37,058 nt of DNA from Azospirillum sp. (GTDB lineage: Bacteria > Pseudomonadota > Alphaproteobacteria > Azospirillales > Azospirillaceae). Position numbers and translations under genes: made by a program. The first letter of the stretch is position 1. The number at the start of each line of letters is the position of its first letter. The notes beneath the pieces were generated by a model that was given only the letters and a program-made list of their open reading frames with translations, did no database searches and was not told where the DNA came from. The stretch spans positions 1 through 37,058 of the forward strand of contig JAIXTS010000300.1 in assembly GCA_027483805.1 (NCBI GenBank), written 5' to 3'. Below, piece after piece: positions 29,076 to 37,015 of the stretch.

Positions 29076-30059
29076 ATGTCCGACGAGTTGATCCTGCCCG
29101 GCTCCGAAGCCGAGAATGCCGCGATCATCGAGGCGGCACGAGACATCGTGGCTGCCGTGGAAAGAGGCATCGACGGCCGCTGGCGCATGCCCTGGCACGC
29201 CTTCGCGAGGCGGCCGACAAATGCCTTTTCCGGCCGTACATTCAAGGGTCAGAATGTCCTGTCACTTTGGGCCGCCGCCAGGAAAAAGCAGTTCCAGACG
29301 CATCTCTGGGCCTCCCTGGATGGTTGGGCAGCGAATGGGGCATCACCTGCCGCCGGCGAACGGGGAACACCTATCCTCGTGCCCGTGTTCAAGGACGGGC
29401 CTGGCCAGCGCTGGAGTGCCGATGATGCCCCCAGGATGGCCAGGAAGATCGGCCCGATCGGAGGCGATCCCGAAGGTGGGATGGTTCGCAAGTTGCTGGG
29501 GTTTCGCCGGGAGCCCTGGTTCAACATCGAGCAGGTCTCCCCTGCCCCCAGCACCGTGATCGACTGCGTCCTTCCTCAACCCGATGAAGCCTGCCTGAAA
29601 GTCCAGGATCTGCTGGGTCGGTGGCGGCGAAACCGTGGCCCCCAGCTCATCCATGGCGGTGTCCGTGCCTTCTGGGCGCCGGACATCGATAGGATCACAA
29701 TGCCGATGCAGGAGGCATTCCAGCCGCGCCCGGATGTCAGCGGTCTCCAATATTATGTCGGAACCTTGGTCCATGAACATGTCCATGCCACCGGCTCTAG
29801 GAGCAGGCTCGTCCGAAACATGTCCGGCAAGTTCGGGAGCCCATCTTATGCCAAGGAGGAGCTGATTGCCGAGTTCGGCGCCTCATTCCTATGCGCCGAG
29901 TTCGGGCTGCCAGCATCGATGCGGGACGATCATGCCCGCTATGTCGATGCGTGGCTCTCTGCCTTGAAAGAGAAGGCACAGCGCCCTTCCCTCCTGTGGG
30001 CCTTGTCCGAAGCGGAGAAGGCCGTGGAATTCATCAAGTTGCATGCTGCGGCTGGCTGA
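29076..30059 (+). CDS. ardC: ArdC-type antirestriction protein with zincin domain
   Basis: 327 aa from the ATG at 29076 (ggaggg just upstream; 29073 and 28962 are other in-frame starts). N-terminal ArdC ssDNA-binding-like domain: GRWRMPWHAFARRPTNAFSG, then RTFKGQNVLSLWAAAR. The C-terminal zincin-like metallopeptidase has LVHEHVHATGSRSRLVR (HExxH at residues 233-237) and AEFGASFLCAEFGL with the third ligand Glu266. The layout is that of ArdC/TraC1-type proteins that protect incoming plasmid ssDNA from type I/II restriction. It faces away from repA across iteron array B and probably shares that promoter region. Confidence 0.88.
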   Translation: MSDELILPGSEAENAAIIEAARDIVAAVERGIDGRWRMPWHAFARRPTNAFSGRTFKGQNVLSLWAAARKKQFQTHLWASLDGWAANGASPAAGERGTPILVPVFKDGPGQRWSADDAPRMARKIGPIGGDPEGGMVRKLLGFRREPWFNIEQVSPAPSTVIDCVLPQPDEACLKVQDLLGRWRRNRGPQLIHGGVRAFWAPDIDRITMPMQEAFQPRPDVSGLQYYVGTLVHEHVHATGSRSRLVRNMSGKFGSPSYAKEELIAEFGASFLCAEFGLPASMRDDHARYVDAWLSALKEKAQRPSLLWALSEAEKAVEFIKLHAAAG

Positions 30060-30122
30060 CGACGATGCCAAGTGATACACCCTGGTCCATTTGCTGGACG
30101 AATCGATCACTTGGAGGTGGTT

Positions 30123-30929
30123 ATGGAGGCAATTCGTGTCGGCATCGTTGGGGCAGGCGGTCGCATGGGACGACAGCTTCTTCTTGAAGTTCTCGCGACC
30201 GATGGTGCCAAGCCATCAGGAGGCACGGTCCGGCCTGGTTCGCCGGCAGCCGGCCGGGATATAGCATTTATGGCCGGTGTCGATCCTGTCGGCATTGTTC
30301 TGACGACCGATGTCGAAGAACTGTTCAAAGTCTCAGACGCCATCATCGACTTCACGGCACCATCTGCGACGGCCATGCATGCCGGCCTCGCAGCGCGCCA
30401 TGGAACCGCCCTGATCGTCGGCACCACCGGACTATGCGCGGAGGAGGACGCGGCGTTGAAAGCGGCCGCCGCCCGAGCACCCCTGGTCGTGGCCGCGAAC
30501 TTCAGCCTGGGCGTTGCTTTGCTTGAGGGCCTGGTGCGAAAGGCGGCAAGCCTTCTTGGGCCGGACTGGGACATCGAAATCCTTGAGATGCATCATCGCC
30601 ATAAGGTCGATGCTCCCAGTGGCACGGCGCTGGCATTGGGCAAGGCTGCTGCGACAGGACGGAAGGTGGCTCTTCACGAGGTGAAGGAAACCGCGCGTGA
30701 CGGGCATACCGGCGCTCGTCGTGAAGGTAATATCGGTTTTGCGACGCTACGCGGCGGAGATGTTGTGGGTGATCACACCGTCATATTCGCGACCGAGGCG
30801 GAGCGGTTGGAATTCAGCCACAAGGCGGGCAATCGCACCATCTTCGCCCGCGGCGCTGTCCGCGCGGCGAAGTGGGCAGCCGGCCGAACCCCGGGCCTCT
30901 ACTCGATGGACGATGTGCTGGGGCTATAA
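30123..30929 (+). CDS. dapB: 4-hydroxy-tetrahydrodipicolinate reductase
   Basis: 268 aa from the ATG at 30123 with RBS ttggagg; length is normal for the family. VGIVGAGGRMGR (residues 7-17) is the NAD(P)H-binding loop. DAIIDFTAPSATAMHA, GTALIVGTTGL and VVAANFSLGVALL follow. EMHHRHKVDAPSGTAL (HHRHK at 157-161) holds the catalytic His and Lys. GFATLRGGDVVGDHTVIF and LEFSHKAGNRTIFARGAV complete the family landmarks. The enzyme makes tetrahydrodipicolinate for lysine and diaminopimelate synthesis in the cytoplasm. An apparently intact dapB on a plasmid backbone is unusual; whether it is the only copy cannot be told here. Confidence 0.95.
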   Translation: MEAIRVGIVGAGGRMGRQLLLEVLATDGAKPSGGTVRPGSPAAGRDIAFMAGVDPVGIVLTTDVEELFKVSDAIIDFTAPSATAMHAGLAARHGTALIVGTTGLCAEEDAALKAAAARAPLVVAANFSLGVALLEGLVRKAASLLGPDWDIEILEMHHRHKVDAPSGTALALGKAAATGRKVALHEVKETARDGHTGARREGNIGFATLRGGDVVGDHTVIFATEAERLEFSHKAGNRTIFARGAVRAAKWAAGRTPGLYSMDDVLGL

Positions 30930-30956
30930 CCTACTTCCGCCTGCCGGCGACAAACA

Positions 30957-31376
30957 TCAGGACGGGATGTCCGGCAATAGCAGTAAAAGCCGGACATCCC
31001 CTTCGGGACCGACGTTCCGCACCACCTCCTCCACTTCCACCCTATCCTTGCCGATGCCGCTGGCCATCAACCAGGCCCGAACGGCTTGGCCACGGGCCCA
31101 GGCCAGACGGCGCGCGCCCGTCGTGTCTTGCGCGAAGGCGGTTTCGATCCGGACTGCAACCCGTGGATCGCGCAGTGTCGGCAGGTAGAGAGCGAGAATC
31201 TCCTGACCCTGCGACTCAAGCGCCGCGCTATGCTGGCGAAACTGGATGATAAGTGTGGAGTCCCGCTCCCCCGCATCCGATTCCCATCGATTCGTTTGTT
31301 CCCCTCGCGCGGGACTCGACGCGTGGCTCGACGCCTGAGCTAGCAGAATCGCAGCGGAGAGGGCGACAATCCTCAA
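30957..31376 (-). CDS. OmpA-like periplasmic protein
   Basis: 139 aa from a TTG at 31376, chosen because it starts a signal peptide (LRIVALSAAILLAQASSHAS); the frame is open to an ATG at 31541 but that leader is not signal-like. The mature part, STLIIQFRQHSAALESQGQE, then VRIETAFAQDTTGARRLAWA, then RGQAVRAWLMASGIGKDRVE, matches the OmpA C-terminal fold (strand, helix with the RAQAVRxxLxxxGI block) that binds peptidoglycan. It may anchor an envelope complex. It is convergent with dapB, 25 bp from its stop. Confidence 0.7.
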   Translation of the reverse strand: MRIVALSAAILLAQASSHASSPARGEQTNRWESDAGERDSTLIIQFRQHSAALESQGQEILALYLPTLRDPRVAVRIETAFAQDTTGARRLAWARGQAVRAWLMASGIGKDRVEVEEVVRNVGPEGDVRLLLLLPDIPS

Positions 31377-31483
31377 AAATAACTTCGCACAAAGGGACTT
31401 CTGTCCCCTACGTGTTGAAATGGTACACGTATATGCGGTATTCCAGAACCTATGGCCGGGTTGGGGACACATGATCTGGTAGT

Positions 31484-31516
31484 TGCTGACGTTCGGTTCA
31501 CCAGGCATGGCAGGCT
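31484..31516 (+). promoter_or_regulatory. Bipartite promoter-like motif, copy 4
   Basis: TGCTGACGTTC at 31484-31494, 16 nt, CAGGCT at 31511-31516 (TAnGCT in the other copies). It would drive rightward transcription into the gene-free segment 31520-31886, toward the RepC-like gene. Confidence 0.4.
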
Positions 31517-31519
31517 TAT

Positions 31520-31886
31520 CCGGTCGAACTGGCGGCATCAAACCGCCGGGACACCACTATACCGGGACATCGCCCAGCAGGCGAGGAAAAGGGGGAACCA
31601 TCAAGCCCATTCCATCGACGGCGCATCACCGTCCAGCCACCGAAAACCCCGCGAAAAGCGAAAACCCCCGGCAGGCCGGGGGCATTCACCAATCTGATTA
31701 TGGCAACGGGCACGGCACCTTAATGGTACCTGGCACCAAAACACACCGACAAAGGCAATCCATGATGGGGTGAACGTCCTGACCGACGTCCAAACCTAGA
31801 GGCCTTTGGTGACTGGATAGTGCCATAACCAGATTAGGCCGGCAAGCGCAAAAACGCGCTTTTGCCGACGGGCAGACTTTGCCTTG
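31520..31886 (+). ncRNA. Structured gene-free leader of the RepC-like gene (possible regulatory RNA)
   Basis: Frames here are short and lack starts. The segment contains a CCCCCGGC-AG-GCCGGGGG stem (31665-31682) and a 15-bp inverted repeat, AATCTGATTATGGCA (31691-31705) and TGCCATAACCAGATT (31821-31835), with 14/15 complementarity over 115 bp. A GGCAAGCGC/GCGCTTTTGCC stem (31839-31867) ends 20 nt before the RepC-like start. With the upstream promoter-like motif this looks like a controlled leader, or an RNA gene as in the incompatibility RNA of repABC plasmids. Expression is inference. Confidence 0.35.
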
Positions 31887-33209
31887 ATGCCCCAGCCTTC
31901 CGACAGATTTCGGAAGCATTCAATGCAGCATCTTCAAAGCGCTGGATCCACGCGGTCCGGCAACGCCCCTGTTTATGCCCGGCCAAGGCGGGAGCCAGCC
32001 CTGGCGCGGCAACGGCGCTTCAGCACGGCCAGGACCGGCCTTCTGCAGGACTGGCTTCTGCCGGAAACCATCGTGGATGAATTGAACCGAGCGGAAACCA
32101 TGGTTCTCTTCGTTCTGCTTGAACGTCTGGGTGGCACAAGCCCGTGTTCGATGAACGCGACGGAGGAGATACCGATCTCGACCTGGGAAGACATCACCCG
32201 GCTCGGTGCGCGATCAGTGCAGGGAGCGCTGAGAAGCCTGGCGTTGAAGTCGCTGGTCATCATCGAAGAGCAACGGATTGCCAGGCGCTTCTCCCGCCCC
32301 AACAGGTATGCCCTGGGACCAGGGGTGCAAAAAAATGCACGCAGAAAAGAAAAACAGAATCTCTCTATCCTACATCCTCAGCCTACCGTCACAGTCAATC
32401 GTAGGTCCGCTTCCGGGAAGCGGGGCGTGGACGGCTCTGCTGCTTCGATGTCCGGTCACGCGGCGCCACCGGAAGAGGAGCAGGTCCCCTGCCCGCCGGC
32501 GCGCCATCCGCCTCCAGTACCTCGCGATGACGTGGCCGCGGCCCATTTTGACAGTCTCGCCACCTACGCCTTGACCAGGTTGGCGAAGTCGGATCCCGAC
32601 ATCCCGACATTGCCGATTGGTGGTTCAGGTCTGCTCCGGCTGGTGGACGATCTGGTCGGCATCCGTTTCCCAGGTTTCTCCCGGTCGGCCTGGATGCGCG
32701 CGAAAGACCGGCATCCCAGGCGGGCGGCTCTGGCGGCGTTGGAGACGATGCTGGTGGTAACGGCCAGGCGCAACAGCTCAAGGTTCCGGCCCATTTCGAA
32801 CCCGTCCGCCTACCTTGCCGGCATCCTGTTCAACCGGCGAACGGGATGCCATCCCGAAGCGACGCTGGCCGGCTTTCAGCAAGCCGAGGCGATGCGGAGC
32901 ATGGACAGGGCCTGGGACAGGAAGCCCCCCGCGTCCGCCGGTCTGGCATCGTATGCGCCAGTGCGGATGACCACGCGGGAACTATGCCGGCACCCCGATC
33001 CTATCGTCCGGGCCATCGCGATGGAGGCCGATGGGCGCTACGGTATCGTCGGGGATATAGCCCGCACATTTGCGGGACGGCGTCGGCCGGGGGGGCGTTC
33101 ATTGCCGCCCATGCCGGATATTGTGGACCTGGCCATTGCAATCCATGAGGAAGCGGCAGGCGTTGGAGCGGACCCGGCGCATATCCTCAAGTCCTGCATG
33201 TCACATTGA
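31887..33209 (+). CDS. RepC-like winged-helix replication protein
   Basis: 440 aa from the ATG at 31887 (a TTG precedes it). The N-terminal winged-helix region, NRAETMVLFVLLERLGG, then STWEDITRLGARSVQGALRS, then LALKSLVIIEEQRIARRFSR, fits an initiator-type wHTH. A low-complexity linker lies in the middle. The C-terminal half contains RFRPISNPSAYLAGILF-NRR, similar to the I..PGGYLR..... block of RepC-type initiators, and ends in helices. The family call is by pattern only. It sits next to parAB, as repC does in repABC plasmids, but here RepA is a different type. It could be a second initiator or a replication regulator. Confidence 0.5.
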   Translation: MPQPSDRFRKHSMQHLQSAGSTRSGNAPVYARPRREPALARQRRFSTARTGLLQDWLLPETIVDELNRAETMVLFVLLERLGGTSPCSMNATEEIPISTWEDITRLGARSVQGALRSLALKSLVIIEEQRIARRFSRPNRYALGPGVQKNARRKEKQNLSILHPQPTVTVNRRSASGKRGVDGSAASMSGHAAPPEEEQVPCPPARHPPPVPRDDVAAAHFDSLATYALTRLAKSDPDIPTLPIGGSGLLRLVDDLVGIRFPGFSRSAWMRAKDRHPRRAALAALETMLVVTARRNSSRFRPISNPSAYLAGILFNRRTGCHPEATLAGFQQAEAMRSMDRAWDRKPPASAGLASYAPVRMTTRELCRHPDPIVRAIAMEADGRYGIVGDIARTFAGRRRPGGRSLPPMPDIVDLAIAIHEEAAGVGADPAHILKSCMSH

Positions 33210-33218
33210 GAGGCCGGG

Positions 33219-34466
33219 ATGGCAAAGCGACACCGTTTCATGAAGCTGCTTGAATTGCTGGTCGCCATATTGTTAGCAGCGACGCTAATGTTTGTGGTGC
33301 GGTGGTGCCTGCTTGACTGGACTGGCTTCGACATTGCAGCCGGAAAGCACTACCGGTTGCTATGGGATGCCTATCAGCGTGGGTTCGTCTTCGATACTTT
33401 CGCAAAACTGGCTCTGCTGCTTTGGCCTTTGCCGTACATGATGGCACTCTGGGTGATCATGGGCGGGGTTCTTCCGCTGCCGATCCTGGCGGTCCAGGGC
33501 CTGTTCAAGGCTTTCGGGCGGTTCCGAAGGATCAGAAAGCCAGTCGTCCAGCAGAAGGGGGAGCCGGAGAGAGGCCGCTCCCTCGATCCTGCGGAGGAGG
33601 ATTTCCACGCGGCGTATGGTGCGATCATCACTCGCATGAGGGCGCTGCTTCCCGACGATGTCAGAGCGGCACTGGATGCCGCCACTGCCGCGCTATCCAC
33701 GACGACGGCTGGCGAAGCCCGGCCGGTCGAAGCCGGGCCGAGGACTGCATCCGCCTTGGCAGCCCCAAGCCGTCCCGCTCCTTCGCAGGCCGGCCCAAGT
33801 GCATTCAAGCCGCTGACACTCCAGGAGATGCGGGATCTTCTGGCCTTCATGCCAGATGATGACAGAGCCGCGATCGAGGCGGAACTTGCCCGCACGGGGC
33901 TGGACGGTGACATCGTGTCCGAGGTGCTCGGGGCGGGGCTGGCGTCGGCAAGTGGAGTAATGGGTGCCGGACGTCCGCTTCCGAGCGGTGCTACAGGACC
34001 CGCCAGGGCAGGGGAGTTCACACCCGTGCCCGGGCTCGATCTCAAGATGAAGTTCGACCTGTTTGCCAACGACGAAAAGGTTCAGGCGCTCATCCTTGCG
34101 GGGTGGATGAACGAGGGACATGGGCTGATTGTTCAGGTCGTCGCATTCGCGGATCCGGGCGCCAAACTCCACCAGCTCGCCATCCTTATCGACGAATTGG
34201 CCAATGGCATCAACGCGATCCTGGAGGCCGAAATCCCGCCAGGGCCTGGGTACAATGTCGATGCCATCGTCCTTTGCCCGAACGCTTCGGTGGCGCTTGC
34301 CGAGGAAGCGCAGGCGTCCGTCCAGACAGGACATATAGTTCATGTTCGTCCTGTCGAGGAGTATTCCACATTCGTGGCGACAGCCTATTATTCCGGGTTT
34401 GCGAAAGAACTCCCTGTCGAGATTGAGGCAGCCGTCGAGGCCGCTGTAAGGGAGCTGGAAGGCTGA
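33219..34466 (+). CDS. Membrane-anchored hypothetical protein between RepC-like and parA
   Basis: 415 aa. Two hydrophobic helices at the N terminus (LLELLVAILLAATLMFVVRW, about 9-28, and LALLLWPLPYMMALWVIMGG, about 64-83), then a cytoplasmic basic stretch (FGRFRRIRKPVVQQKG), an Ala/Pro/Ser-rich linker, and two helical bundles: QEMRDLLAFMPDDDRAAIEA and, C-terminally, LILAGWMNEGHGLIVQVVAF, then AILIDELANGINAILEAEIP. The last domain has alternating strands and helices like a nuclease or protein-binding fold but is not identified. Ten nt from the RepC-like stop, suggesting an operon. Confidence 0.55.
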   Translation: MAKRHRFMKLLELLVAILLAATLMFVVRWCLLDWTGFDIAAGKHYRLLWDAYQRGFVFDTFAKLALLLWPLPYMMALWVIMGGVLPLPILAVQGLFKAFGRFRRIRKPVVQQKGEPERGRSLDPAEEDFHAAYGAIITRMRALLPDDVRAALDAATAALSTTTAGEARPVEAGPRTASALAAPSRPAPSQAGPSAFKPLTLQEMRDLLAFMPDDDRAAIEAELARTGLDGDIVSEVLGAGLASASGVMGAGRPLPSGATGPARAGEFTPVPGLDLKMKFDLFANDEKVQALILAGWMNEGHGLIVQVVAFADPGAKLHQLAILIDELANGINAILEAEIPPGPGYNVDAIVLCPNASVALAEEAQASVQTGHIVHVRPVEEYSTFVATAYYSGFAKELPVEIEAAVEAAVRELEG

Positions 34467-34475
34467 GATTAGTAG

Positions 34476-34495
34476 CACTTGCGAATTCGCAAGTG
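34476..34495. repeat. EcoRI-centred palindrome 1 (candidate parS)
   Basis: CACTTGCGAATTCGCAAGTG, a perfect 20-bp palindrome 10 bp after the membrane-protein stop and 207 bp before parA. Same core as 34563 and 36734. Confidence 0.65.
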
Positions 34496-34562
34496 GCATT
34501 TTCCTTGGCATTGCAACAGGAAGCCAGGAGCGTCAAGGCTTGGGTTTTGAAAGGATAACATG

Positions 34563-34580
34563 ACTTGCGAATTCGCAAGT
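34563..34580. repeat. EcoRI-centred palindrome 2 (candidate parS)
   Basis: ACTTGCGAATTCGCAAGT, 18 bp perfect, 87 bp from palindrome 1. Between them and parA (34581-34702) lies the probable par promoter; no gene is seen there. Confidence 0.65.
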
Positions 34581-34702
34581 GGAGCCATGCGACCGGTCGA
34601 ATATCGGCGATGGTCATCAGCATGTTGAGGCAACTGGATTGACAGGTTGCGGCAACTGCGCCATGGTCTCCAACATCATTCGGTTCAGGAAGGGGCAATC
34701 CC

Positions 34703-35710
34703 ATGCAGCAAACGAACTCGTCGCCTGGAGAGCGGATGCGCGTATTGCGCAACCGGCTTCGTCTCGACCAGACGGCCTTCGCCGCCTATCTCAACGAGAA
34801 GCTCGACCGTCGCTATTCCAAGCACAAGGTCAGCAACTGGGAAACGGGTGGTGACCGTGTGCCGAAGGAGGTTCAGCTGCTGGTGGATGAGGAGCTGTCG
34901 GCCGCCCTGGTGCTTGCGGTCTGCAATCAGAAAGGCGGCGTGGGCAAGACGACGACGACCGTTCAACTCGCCGCAGGCCTGGCCCTGCGGGGCAAGCGTG
35001 TCCTTATCGTCGATTGCGACCCCCAGGCATCGGCGACGGCCGCCCTCGGCTTGCCTGCCGGCGATCTGTTCCGGGCCAGGCGGACGCTGTTCCATGTCCT
35101 GGTGGAGGAGCGTCCGATCGCTGAAACCATCGTGAAAGGCATACAGGGGATCGAGCATCTGGATGGCGTCGCGTCCCATATCGAGTTGGGTGGCGTCGAA
35201 ATGTTGAGGGAGCCCGGCAGGGAGCTGCTTCTACGCGAGCAGTTGGCCGCCGTCCGTTCCGACTATGACTATATCCTGCTCGACGGTCCACCCAACCTCG
35301 GCTTGTTGATGCAATGTATCCTCACGGCCGCGGACGAGGTACTCATTCCGGTACGGCCTGAGCCCCTTGATACGATGGGGCTCGCGCTGATGTTGACGAC
35401 GATCGGCAAGATCCAGAAGCGGACCAATAAGGGCCTGCGCGTTATCGGCATTCTGCCGACCTTGGCGAAGAGCAGGGCTGTCGAGCTGGAGGTCATCCAG
35501 TCGCTGCTGGAGAGCACGACTGTACCCGTACTGAAACATGTCCCGGACAGCGCATCTTTCTCGATGGCCCTGGCGGCGGGTCGGATCGCCATTGAGCAAC
35601 GGCCGAAGGCCAAGGGCGTGTCCACCTATGTTGATATGGTTGAAAGGATGCTGAGGGGTGAGCCACTATCGCTGGAGACGATGATGCCAAGTGATGCGGG
35701 AGCGGTGTGA
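34703..35710 (+). CDS. parA: Partition ATPase ParA with N-terminal helix-turn-helix
   Basis: 335 aa. Residues 10-60 form an HTH (RMRVLRNRLRLDQTAFAAYL, then KHKVSNWETGGDRVPKE), the hallmark of type Ia ParA proteins that also repress the par operon. The ATPase follows: LAVCNQKGGVGKTTTTVQLA (deviant Walker A KGGVGKT at 77-83), VLIVDCDPQASATAALG, YDYILLDGPPNLGLLMQ, and LIPVRPEPLDTMGLALML. Its stop overlaps the ParB start (TGATG). Two palindromes upstream may be operators or parS. Confidence 0.93.
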   Translation: MQQTNSSPGERMRVLRNRLRLDQTAFAAYLNEKLDRRYSKHKVSNWETGGDRVPKEVQLLVDEELSAALVLAVCNQKGGVGKTTTTVQLAAGLALRGKRVLIVDCDPQASATAALGLPAGDLFRARRTLFHVLVEERPIAETIVKGIQGIEHLDGVASHIELGGVEMLREPGRELLLREQLAAVRSDYDYILLDGPPNLGLLMQCILTAADEVLIPVRPEPLDTMGLALMLTTIGKIQKRTNKGLRVIGILPTLAKSRAVELEVIQSLLESTTVPVLKHVPDSASFSMALAAGRIAIEQRPKAKGVSTYVDMVERMLRGEPLSLETMMPSDAGAV

Positions 35711-36615
35711 TGACCAGGGCAAGAAGGGCAGGGGCGGGGATCGCCAAGGTTGCCGACAGCCTGCGCCTGGCCACGGGATCGATGTCCGACAATGTCCAGG
35801 ACCAAGTCGCGGAAATGCGGCGGATTCCGTTGAGCCGTATCGCTCCCGATCCAAACCAGCCGCGCAAGGTCTTTGACCCGGAAAAACTGGAGGCTCTGAA
35901 GAACTCCATTGCCGCGGTCGGTATCCTTCAGCCCCCTCTGGTAAGGGCTGATCCAGAGAGGCCCTCCTATTGGCTCATCGTCGCAGGGGAGCGCAGGTAT
36001 CGGTCCGTCATCGAACTTGGCTGGACGGAGATCGATGTTGTATGTGCGTCCGGCGAGTCACCGGCGCTTGCGCTGATCGAAAACCTCCAGCGCGTGGATC
36101 TGAATCCGATCGAGGAAAGCGATGGCATCCGGGATATTCTCCATGTTCATGGCATGCAGCAGCAGGAGCTGGCGAAGGCGATCGGCCGCAGCCCCACGGA
36201 GATCAGCCGGGCGATCGGCCTGGGGCGCCTGCATCCTCGCATCAAGGAAGATGTGGCCTCCGCTCCATCGGTGTCGAAAGGCGTCCTCATCGAACTCTCA
36301 ACGCTGGACAGCGAAACACAGCTCAAGCTTTGGCTGGGCGCGAGCGAAGCGAAGCCGCTGACCGTTCCCGCGATCAGGGCGCTGAAAACCAAAGAGGATG
36401 AGGGTGAGGGTGAAGCGGAGGAGGCCGACCAGGTGGAGGCCGGGGACACTGCCGGCGCCAAACCGCTCCGTGCCCGTGGGTGGAGAAGCATGGAAGAACG
36501 GGTCGTGGCGCATCGGGCCGCCGGGCGGCCTTTGACCCCTCAGGAAAGGGTTGCGGCACAGCGGCTCTATGAGGCGCTTCGAAGCCTGCTGGAGGAGCAG
36601 CCAGTCGACGATTAG
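35710..36615 (+). CDS. parB: Partition protein ParB
   Basis: 301 aa from the ATG in TGATG. RIAPDPNQPRKVFDPEKLEA (ParB N-terminal box), GILQPPLVRA, VAGERRYRSVIELG (GERRYR at 93-98, the CTP-binding C-motif), LALIENLQRVDLNPIEESDG, HTH ELAKAIGRSPTEISRAIGL, and an acidic linker leading to a basic C-terminal dimerisation region. Complete. It binds parS; the palindromes on both sides of parAB are the best candidates. Confidence 0.93.
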   Translation: MTRARRAGAGIAKVADSLRLATGSMSDNVQDQVAEMRRIPLSRIAPDPNQPRKVFDPEKLEALKNSIAAVGILQPPLVRADPERPSYWLIVAGERRYRSVIELGWTEIDVVCASGESPALALIENLQRVDLNPIEESDGIRDILHVHGMQQQELAKAIGRSPTEISRAIGLGRLHPRIKEDVASAPSVSKGVLIELSTLDSETQLKLWLGASEAKPLTVPAIRALKTKEDEGEGEAEEADQVEAGDTAGAKPLRARGWRSMEERVVAHRAAGRPLTPQERVAAQRLYEALRSLLEEQPVDD

Positions 36616-36733
36616 ACCTGTTCCCAGGCCCCCGAAACAAGTGCGGTCGTGTTCCTCAAGTGCCGGCGCCGCACATGCCGCGCGGAGACTGTCGCCGCGG
36701 GACTGGCTCCCAGGAACCGCTCCAATGAACAGG

Positions 36734-36767
36734 GTAAGGCCACTTGCGAATTCGCAAGTGGCCTTAC
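36734..36767. repeat. 34-bp perfect palindrome downstream of parB (candidate parS)
   Basis: Extends the 20-bp palindrome CACTTGCGAATTCGCAAGTG by GTAAGGC on the left and GCCTTAC on the right, so 17-bp arms are perfect. It is the longest of the family and lies 118 bp after parB. The same core occurs 5' of parA, so parAB is bracketed. Confidence 0.7.
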
Positions 36768-36798
36768 GAGAGCGTCATTCCAACTCGATCTGAAGCTG

Positions 36799-36831
36799 CC
36801 TCCAAGGGTCATGGGCAATGACCCTTGGAGG
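36799..36831. terminator. 14-bp-stem hairpin after the par locus
   Basis: CCTCCAAGGGTCAT and ATGACCCTTGGAGG, perfect 14-bp arms around GGGCA. It probably ends par transcription or insulates the IS110 element. The remaining gene-free sequence 36832-37015 holds GC-rich short stems and the IS110 upstream region. Confidence 0.55.
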
Positions 36832-37015
36832 CCGCCGACCGGCGCCCGCGCCCCCCTTGGGCGCGCAAGCCAAGCCGCCGGATGGCGGCGCCCGGCACAT
36901 GAGGGACTATGCAGAGACCAAGAGTCATCCCCCATGGCTCTTGTTAGGGTGGACGGCCCCCCGGCATCGGGTGCCATAGTTGGGTTGTCACACACCAACA
37001 TCGGGAGCCGCCCAG

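Noticed and set aside
31452-31773. Two plus-strand frames of 81 and 96 aa in the leader of the RepC-like gene
   Set aside because: Low-complexity products crossing the stem at 31665, no RBS; the region is better read as non-coding.
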